Assembly (NCBI GenBank): GCA_964648005.1
Contig: CAZYKR010000170.1
Span: 1-9,507 of the forward strand
Origin: JAGQTE01 sp964648005
GTDB lineage: Bacteria; Actinomycetota; Acidimicrobiia; Acidimicrobiales; Acidimicrobilacustridaceae
DNA: 9,507 bases
Direction: 5' to 3'
Position numbers and translations under genes: made by a program. Position 1 is the stretch's first letter. Each line of letters starts with the position of its first letter. Below the pieces are notes generated by a model that was given only the letters and a program-made list of their open reading frames with translations, ran no database searches and was not told the DNA's origin. Of this stretch, positions 1-4,638 are shown piece by piece.

Positions 1-1
1 C

Positions 2-91
2 ACCTACCTGTTGTGGACCCGGCCCGCCGTCGCCGCCGCCGAGGACGGGGACTTCCCACACACCGCCGGGTCACGTCGACGCTCCCCCTGA
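2..91 (+). CDS. C-terminal end of an upstream gene (partial, unidentified)
   Basis: Reading frame 2 runs open from the window edge to a TGA at 89-91, and 25 of its 29 sense codons end in G or C. The other two plus frames look less gene-like here. The visible peptide starts TYLLWTRPAV and ends in an Arg/Ser/Pro-rich tail. Its aromatic, hydrophobic start could be the end of a membrane helix followed by a cytoplasmic tail. Too little is present to name a family. The stop lies 74 bp before the acyltransferase ATG, so the two genes could be co-transcribed. The alternative is that this stretch is non-coding leader. Confidence 0.42.
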   Translation, partial: TYLLWTRPAVAAAEDGDFPHTAGSRRRSP

Positions 92-107
92 CGCCCGTGC
101 CGACCGC

Positions 108-158
108 CGATCGGTGCAGTGTGACCGGGTGCATCAGGGGGCGATCGGTAGCATCGGT
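108..158 (+). promoter_or_regulatory. Leader of the acyltransferase gene with repeated ATCGGT and a possible -10
   Basis: The hexamer ATCGGT occurs three times just before the gene, at 110-115, 144-149 and 153-158. The first two sit inside the longer repeat CGATCGGT (108-115 and 142-149). TAGCAT at 149-154 fits the actinobacterial -10 pattern TANNNT, but no TTGACA-like -35 lies at the expected distance. A start of transcription about 7 bp beyond this hexamer would leave almost no leader before the ATG at 166. Repeats this short can arise by chance in GC-rich DNA. Confidence 0.25.
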
Positions 159-165
159 GGTCCCC

Positions 166-2181
166 ATGGACCGACCGCCTCGACTCGCTCACCTGTCGGC
201 CCTCGACGGCCTGCGAGGCATCGCCGTGTTGGGGGTGATCGCCTTCCACGCCGGCTATCTCACGGGCGGCTACCTCGGGGTCGACGCCTTCTTCGTGCTG
301 TCGGGCTTCCTGATCACGTCGTTGTTGCTCGTCGAGCACCACGGCACGGGCACCGTGTCGCTCGGACGGTTCTGGCAGCGTCGGGCGCGGCGGCTCCTAC
401 CGGCATTGGGTCTGCTGCTCGTGGTCGTGGTCGGGTCGGCCTTGCTCTGGGCGACGGCAGAGCAGGCGCGACGCCTGCGGGGGGACGCCCTGGCGACCAT
501 CGCCTACGTGGCGAACTGGTACGCCATCGCCGTAGACCAGGGGTACTGGGCACAGTACGAGTCGCCGTCGCCGCTCCAGCACACCTGGAGCCTCGCCATC
601 GAGGAGCAGTTCTACCTGGTGTGGCCCGTCGTCGTGCTGGGCCTGGTCGTGCTGGCCGCCCGAGGCGGCCGGTCGCGCCCGCTCGCGCCTCGGGTGCTGG
701 CCCTGAGCCTCGTCGGCGTCGCCGGCTCGTTCGTGGCCATGCAGGTGTTGTACGACCCCGAGCAGGAACCGACGCGGGTGTACCTCGGCACGATCACCCG
801 CTCGGGCGCCATCCTCCTCGGCGCCGCCCTGGCCGCCTGGGCGGCACGACGTCCGGACGACGAGGTCCCGGCCCCACGGTGGCTCCCCGCCGCCGGTTGG
901 GCGGCCGTCGCCGTCCTTGCCGTGGCGTGGACCACCCTCGACGGCCGCGACCCCCTCCTCTACCGGGGCGGCCTGGCCCTGTGCGGGCTGTGCGTGGCAA
1001 CCATCATCGCCGCGGTCCGTCGTCGGCACGGCAGCCTCCACCGAGCGCTGTCGTGGCGCCCCTTGGTCGCCGTCGGACTCGTCTCGTACGGCCTGTATCT
1101 CTGGCACTGGCCGATCTTCGTCCTCCTCGACGAGGAGCGGACCGGGTTGCAGGACCCGATCCTGCTGGTGGTGCAGCTCGCCCTGACCGTGGCCATCACG
1201 CTCGCCTCCTACCGCTGGCTCGAGCAACCGATCCGCCATGGCCGCCTGCGTGGCCGCCGGGCAGCGACGCTGCTGGTCGGCGGGCTCGCCGCCACGATCG
1301 CGGTCGCCGTCATCGTGCCCGCCGTGGTGATCGGCCAGGCACCGTCGTCGGACGACCTCGTCGCTTCGCTCGGTGCCGGCGGTGGCGCCGTGCCTCCCTC
1401 CGGACGGCCCGGCACGTCGAGCGGCGCCGATGGCTCGATCCCCGTCGCCGAGACGACGACGCCCGGCGACCCGCTCGTCGTCGCCACGCAGACATTGGGT
1501 CGTGCACCGCGCGTCCTGCTCGTGGGCGACTCGGTGGCGTTCACCCTCGCTGCCGGGCTGGTGCCGTACCAGGACCAGCTCGGCGTGCAGGTCGACAGCC
1601 AGGCCGTCATCGCCTGCGGTGTGGCGCGCGGCTCGGGCAAGGTCCGCCTGCCGGACGGCACCGAGGCAGTCGAGTCCCCCGAGTGCCACGACTGGCCCAA
1701 CCGGTGGCCCGAGGCGAACGAGGCGTTCGACGCCGACGTCGCGCTGCTGGTGGTGGGCTGGCCGGCGAGCACCGAGCGCGACCTGGACGGCGCGTGGCGG
1801 CATCCGTGCGACCCCGTGTTCGACGCCTGGTACGAGAACGAGGTGCGCGAGGCGGTCTCGGTGCTGCGGGCCCTCGACCTCCCCGTCGCGCTGTCGAACG
1901 CCGCCTACTGGCGCTCGACCCGGGCGCCCGAGTACTCGGACCCGGGCGTCGACTGCCTCAACACCATCTACGCCCGTGTCGCCGCCGACACCGACGGCGT
2001 GGCGTTGATCGACCTGCTCGGCTACGTGTGTCCCGAGGCACCGGCCTGCATCGAGGAGGTGGACGGGATCGAGCTGCGAGACGACGGGCTGCACTTCAAC
2101 GGGCCCTCGGGCACCGTCGTCGGCATGTGGGCGGTGCGCGAGGCGCTCGCCGCCGCTCAGCCGACGCTGGCCGGCTCCTGA
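166..2181 (+). CDS. Membrane acyltransferase family 3 (OafA/YrhL type) with C-terminal SGNH domain
   Basis: This 671-residue protein should transfer acyl groups (commonly acetyl) from the cytoplasm to a surface glycan. Residues 10 to about 390 form the multi-helix acyltransferase-3 domain. Visible hallmarks are FHAGYLTGGYLGVDAFFVL (27-45, with the family's conserved His28), the RRARRLLP loop (72-79), HTWSLAIEEQFY (139-150) and VSYGLYLWHWPI (306-317). A Gly/Ser/Pro/Thr-rich linker (about 400-440) leads to an SGNH-type domain with VGDSVAF (nucleophile Ser456) and the terminal DGLH pair Asp640/His643. The usual SGNH Asn block is not obvious; GWPAST at 531-536 stands in its place. Fused AT3-SGNH proteins of this size acetylate O-antigen, peptidoglycan or other polysaccharides in many bacteria; the acceptor here is unknown. 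I chose the ATG at 166 because the conserved domain begins 10 residues later. The frame stays open back to a GTG at 13, but those residues are Arg-rich and unlike the family. Only a weak GGTGG precedes the ATG. The 3' end overlaps the convergent glycosyltransferase gene by 25 bp. Confidence 0.93.
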   Translation: MDRPPRLAHLSALDGLRGIAVLGVIAFHAGYLTGGYLGVDAFFVLSGFLITSLLLVEHHGTGTVSLGRFWQRRARRLLPALGLLLVVVVGSALLWATAEQARRLRGDALATIAYVANWYAIAVDQGYWAQYESPSPLQHTWSLAIEEQFYLVWPVVVLGLVVLAARGGRSRPLAPRVLALSLVGVAGSFVAMQVLYDPEQEPTRVYLGTITRSGAILLGAALAAWAARRPDDEVPAPRWLPAAGWAAVAVLAVAWTTLDGRDPLLYRGGLALCGLCVATIIAAVRRRHGSLHRALSWRPLVAVGLVSYGLYLWHWPIFVLLDEERTGLQDPILLVVQLALTVAITLASYRWLEQPIRHGRLRGRRAATLLVGGLAATIAVAVIVPAVVIGQAPSSDDLVASLGAGGGAVPPSGRPGTSSGADGSIPVAETTTPGDPLVVATQTLGRAPRVLLVGDSVAFTLAAGLVPYQDQLGVQVDSQAVIACGVARGSGKVRLPDGTEAVESPECHDWPNRWPEANEAFDADVALLVVGWPASTERDLDGAWRHPCDPVFDAWYENEVREAVSVLRALDLPVALSNAAYWRSTRAPEYSDPGVDCLNTIYARVAADTDGVALIDLLGYVCPEAPACIEEVDGIELRDDGLHFNGPSGTVVGMWAVREALAAAQPTLAGS

Positions 2182-3110
2182 TCGGCGACCGGATCGACCG
2201 CCGATTCCGGACCCGAGGCCGCACGCAACAGCCACGCCGGTGGCGGACCGTACCGGCCACGCAGGTGGTCGGCGATGCCGGCGAGCCGCCCGGTCGCCGA
2301 GAACAGCCAGGCGCGACTCGATGGCTGCACCATCCCGCGCACGAGCTGGAACACGGCGATGATCAAGCGGATGGCGGCGTGGTACGCGCCGGAGTGCTCC
2401 CGCACCAGGAGCAGGGTGTTGCGGTGCATGAGGTAGTCCACGACCGGGCTGCCCGAGCGCATCGTCGGGTTCGTCACCCGCACCCCGCGCGCCAGACCGA
2501 CCTGCCACCCGGCGGCTCGGGCGCGCACACCGAGGTCCGCCTCCTCGCAGTACGCGAAGTACCGCTCGTCGAAGAGCCCGATCTGCTCCAGGCAGCCGCG
2601 CCGGGCCAGCAGCAACGTGCCGTGCGGGTAGTCGGCCGGCTCCCATCCGGCGGCGACGCGCGCCGGCACGGTCATGCCGCCGAAGTACGGGTCCACCACC
2701 GGGGTCTCGCCATCGCCCACGTCGGCGCAGGCCAGGCCGACGTGGTGCTGCGCCTCGGCCATGGCGATCAGCGCCGCCAGGGCGCCGGCGTCCGGCAGGG
2801 CGTCGTGCGGCACCACCGCTGCCCACTCGCCGACGCCCTCGGCGAGCCACACCCGCAGGCCGATGTTGGCGCCGGGCCCGAAACCGGCGTTGGTGCCCAC
2901 CTCAAACAGCTGGGCGTCGATCGGAGCCGAGGCCACGACGGCGCGGGCCGCGTCGAGCTCCGCGGCGGTCGAGCCGTTGTCGACCACCAACGCCCGCACC
3001 GTGACCCCTTGGTCCGCCAGCGCCGCCAGCGTGGCGCGCAGGCGCACCGGTTGGTTCCAGTGCACGACGACGACGTGCACGATGTCGTCCGTAGCTGGCG
3101 GTGCGTCCAC
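2157..3110 (-). CDS. Family 2 glycosyltransferase, rhamnosyltransferase-like
   Basis: This 317-residue soluble or membrane-associated GT-A glycosyltransferase probably adds a sugar from a nucleotide donor to a cell-envelope glycan. Visible motifs are the first beta strand VHVVVVHWNQ (11-20), VVDNGST (42-48), NAGFGPGANIGL (74-85) and the acceptor-side block FAYCEEADLGVRARAAGW (185-202), with the catalytic-type acidic residues Glu190 and Asp192. Where relatives usually have a DXD-like NPD segment, this protein reads VVPHDALPD (99-107), so the metal-binding residue may be His102/Asp103. The C-terminal third is basic with one hydrophobic stretch (about 247-260) and a disordered acidic tail. The GTG at 3110 is used because the first strand follows directly; no good Shine-Dalgarno is visible. 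The gene lies 95 bp downstream of the conservon on the same strand, with a hairpin in between, and its 3' end overlaps the acyltransferase gene. Surface polysaccharide synthesis is inferred from family and neighbour. Donor and acceptor are unknown. Confidence 0.92.
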   Translation of the reverse strand: MDAPPATDDIVHVVVVHWNQPVRLRATLAALADQGVTVRALVVDNGSTAAELDAARAVVASAPIDAQLFEVGTNAGFGPGANIGLRVWLAEGVGEWAAVVPHDALPDAGALAALIAMAEAQHHVGLACADVGDGETPVVDPYFGGMTVPARVAAGWEPADYPHGTLLLARRGCLEQIGLFDERYFAYCEEADLGVRARAAGWQVGLARGVRVTNPTMRSGSPVVDYLMHRNTLLLVREHSGAYHAAIRLIIAVFQLVRGMVQPSSRAWLFSATGRLAGIADHLRGRYGPPPAWLLRAASGPESAVDPVADQEPASVG

Positions 3111-3145
3111 GAGGGGCGCACTGTAGCGGCCGTCCCCGGGCGCGC

Positions 3146-3173
3146 ACGACGGGGCGCCGTTGCGCCCCGTCGT
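3146..3173 (-). terminator. Hairpin terminator after the conservon
   Basis: A perfect 11-bp inverted repeat, ACGACGGGGCG (3146-3156) and CGCCCCGTCGT (3163-3173), encloses a 6-nt loop (CCGTTG). It sits 33 bp beyond the stop of the GTPase gene and before the glycosyltransferase start. No T-run follows on the minus strand, which is common for terminators in high-GC actinobacteria. It could end or attenuate the conservon transcript, so downstream glycosyltransferase expression may depend on read-through or on its own promoter. Confidence 0.6.
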
Positions 3174-3205
3174 CGATCGTCAGCGGCCGTCGAGCGGCCG
3201 CCGTC

Positions 3206-3808
3206 CTACTGTGCGGTGGCCTTGATCAGCGCGTGCTGCACCAGCTCGAGCAACGCCACCTTGGTGGCCGCCCGGTCGCGCGCGTCGGTGGTGATGATCG
3301 GCACATCGCCGGGGATCGCCAGCGCCTCACGCACGTCGTCCGTCGAGTGGTACTGCTTGCCGTGGAACAGGTTGACCGCCACGATGAACGGCACGCCCTG
3401 CGTCTCCATGTAGTCGACCGCCGGGAAGCAGTCGGCCAGTCGGGAGGTGTCGACGAGCACCACGGAGCCGATGGCGCCGCGCACGAGGTCGTCCCACATG
3501 AACTTGAACCGGTCCTGTCCGGGCGTGCCGAACAGGTACAGGATCAGATCCGCGCCGAGGGTGATACGACCGAAGTCCATGGCGACGGTGGTCGACGTCT
3601 TGCCGGTGTTGGTGCCACCGGTCTCGTCGATGCCTTCCGCCATCTTGGTCATGGCCGCTTCGGTCGTGAGTGGAGCGATCTCGGAGATCGACCCCACGAA
3701 CGTCGTCTTCCCGACGGCAAAGCCGCCGGCGACGATGATCTTGACCGGGAGCGGCGCATTGCCCTCTGGTTCTTCCGAGACCGGAGCCTCAGAGCGCTTG
3801 AAGGCCAT
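3206..3808 (-). CDS. cvnD: Conservon small GTPase (CvnD / MglA-like)
   Basis: This 200-residue Ras-like GTPase is the switch component of a conservon. Visible motifs are the P-loop GGFAVGKTT (28-36, Lys34), the switch region TTVAMDFGRI (73-82), the family-typical G3 motif FGTPGQDRF (93-101) and TDARDR (174-179) as the likely G5. Family members usually have N-x-F-D at G4, but this one reads NLFH (146-149), so the Asp that reads guanine is replaced by His149. The N-terminal 20 residues are a charged extension. The start ATG is supported by GAAAGGG 6 nt upstream (3815-3821). It overlaps the DUF742 gene by 20 bp, which implies translational coupling. In Streptomyces the CvnD protein works with CvnA-C at the membrane, as a bacterial counterpart of receptor/G-protein signalling. 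The same role is inferred here from order and sequence. TAG stop. Confidence 0.95.
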   Translation of the reverse strand: MAFKRSEAPVSEEPEGNAPLPVKIIVAGGFAVGKTTFVGSISEIAPLTTEAAMTKMAEGIDETGGTNTGKTSTTVAMDFGRITLGADLILYLFGTPGQDRFKFMWDDLVRGAIGSVVLVDTSRLADCFPAVDYMETQGVPFIVAVNLFHGKQYHSTDDVREALAIPGDVPIITTDARDRAATKVALLELVQHALIKATAQ

Positions 3809-4166
3809 TGAGCACCCTTTCGAGCAGTTTCAGATCGGGACGTTCGCCATCCATGGCGTGTTGTGGTTTGAAGCTGGTGAGGTAGCCCTCTTCGGTCATG
3901 TCCCCCACCAGGACCCGGGCGACACCCAGGGGAACGCTGAGGTGTGCAGACACCTCGGCGATGGAGATCGGCGACGAACACAGCGAGACGATCTTCTTGC
4001 GCTCGAGGGCAAGCCTCGGCGCAGCGGACACGCCCTGCGGCGTCACCTTGACCAGGGTCTCGAGCGGAAGATCGACGGTGGACTTCGTCCGCCCTCGTGT
4101 GATCACGTACGAGCGGGGCTTGAAGCGCCCGCCGCCGTCGTCCGCGTCGTCGCCGAACGTACTCAT
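3789..4166 (-). CDS. cvnC: Conservon DUF742 protein (CvnC)
   Basis: This 125-residue DUF742 protein has the typical length of the family. It shows the N-terminal signature RSYVITRGRT (18-27), followed by a winged-helix-like core: KKIVSLC (57-63), ISIAEVSAHLSVPLGVARVL (67-86) and LLERVLNGLQAL (114-125). No function is proven for the domain alone; in conservons it is thought to bridge the roadblock protein and the GTPase. The ATG at 4166 overlaps the stop of the roadblock gene by 4 bp (ATGA), and no Shine-Dalgarno precedes it, so it is probably translated by coupling. The frame stays open 44 codons further upstream, but that extension is Arg/Gly-rich shadow of the roadblock gene. The 3' end overlaps the GTPase gene by 20 bp. 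Confidence 0.94.
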   Translation of the reverse strand: MSTFGDDADDGGGRFKPRSYVITRGRTKSTVDLPLETLVKVTPQGVSAAPRLALERKKIVSLCSSPISIAEVSAHLSVPLGVARVLVGDMTEEGYLTSFKPQHAMDGERPDLKLLERVLNGLQAL

Positions 4167-4585
4167 TTCGGCAGCGCCGCCTGCAGCTCTGCCCGGATCT
4201 CCGGGGTGAGCACGGAGCCGGCCTTGTCGACCAGCACGGCCATCTCGTAGCCGACGAGGCCGACGTCGCAGTCCGCGCCGGCCACGCACGCCAGGCAAGA
4301 CCCGTCGCTGATGCCCGTCACGAACAAGAAGGCGTTCTCCATCTCGATGATGACCTCGTTCACCGCTCCGCCGCCGAAGCGCCCGGCAGCACCATAGGCC
4401 AGTCCGATGAGACCCGAGGCGACCGCAGCGAAGCGGTCGGCGGCGTCACGGTCGAGGCCAGATGACGTGGCGATGGGCAGGCCGTCGGACGACACGACCA
4501 CCGCCTCGGAGACACCGGGCACTTTCTCCGTGAAGCTTTGCACGAGCCAGTTCATGTTCCTGGCTTCGTTGCTGAGTTCTGCCAT
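4163..4585 (-). CDS. cvnB: Conservon roadblock/LC7 protein (CvnB)
   Basis: This 140-residue roadblock/LC7 domain protein has the normal length for actinobacterial CvnB. Characteristic segments are ARNMNWLVQSFTEKVPGV (8-25), AVVVSSDGLPIA (28-39), the helix DRDAADRFAAVASGLIGLA (45-63), GGGAVNEVIIEME (71-83) and GADCDVGLVGYEMAVLVD (103-120). Roadblock proteins dimerise and act as regulators or activators of their partner small GTPase; MglB acting on MglA is the best-known bacterial pair. Here the partner would be the GTPase encoded two genes downstream. A clear GGAGG (4596-4600) lies 10 nt before the ATG. It is the strongest internal ribosome site of the operon and may set the level of the coupled DUF742 and GTPase genes. 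The gap to the kinase gene is 53 bp, with no hairpin I can see. Confidence 0.95.
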   Translation of the reverse strand: MAELSNEARNMNWLVQSFTEKVPGVSEAVVVSSDGLPIATSSGLDRDAADRFAAVASGLIGLAYGAAGRFGGGAVNEVIIEMENAFLFVTGISDGSCLACVAGADCDVGLVGYEMAVLVDKAGSVLTPEIRAELQAALPK

Positions 4586-4638
4586 GTAGGTTCGTCCTCC
4601 GGGTCTCTGGTGCAGTCGTCGTCAGTGGTCGTTCGGGG

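Noticed and set aside
13..165. Upstream GTG start at 13 for the acyltransferase
   Set aside because: The additional residues are an Arg-rich run with no similarity to the family. Frame 2 over 2-91 looks more coding, and the ATG at 166 places the domain correctly.
397..2850. An 817-codon minus-strand frame opposite the acyltransferase, and a 1099-codon plus frame at 114-3413
   Set aside because: Both cross two clearly identified genes, are dominated by Arg/Gly/Pro/Ala and show no family motifs. They result from GC-rich stop-codon scarcity.
3182..3203. Second hairpin from AGCGGCCGTCGAGCGGCCGC just before the terminator
   Set aside because: It is a direct repeat of the self-complementary GCGGCCG; pairing is short and competes with nothing obvious. 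The 11-bp hairpin at 3146-3173 is much stronger.
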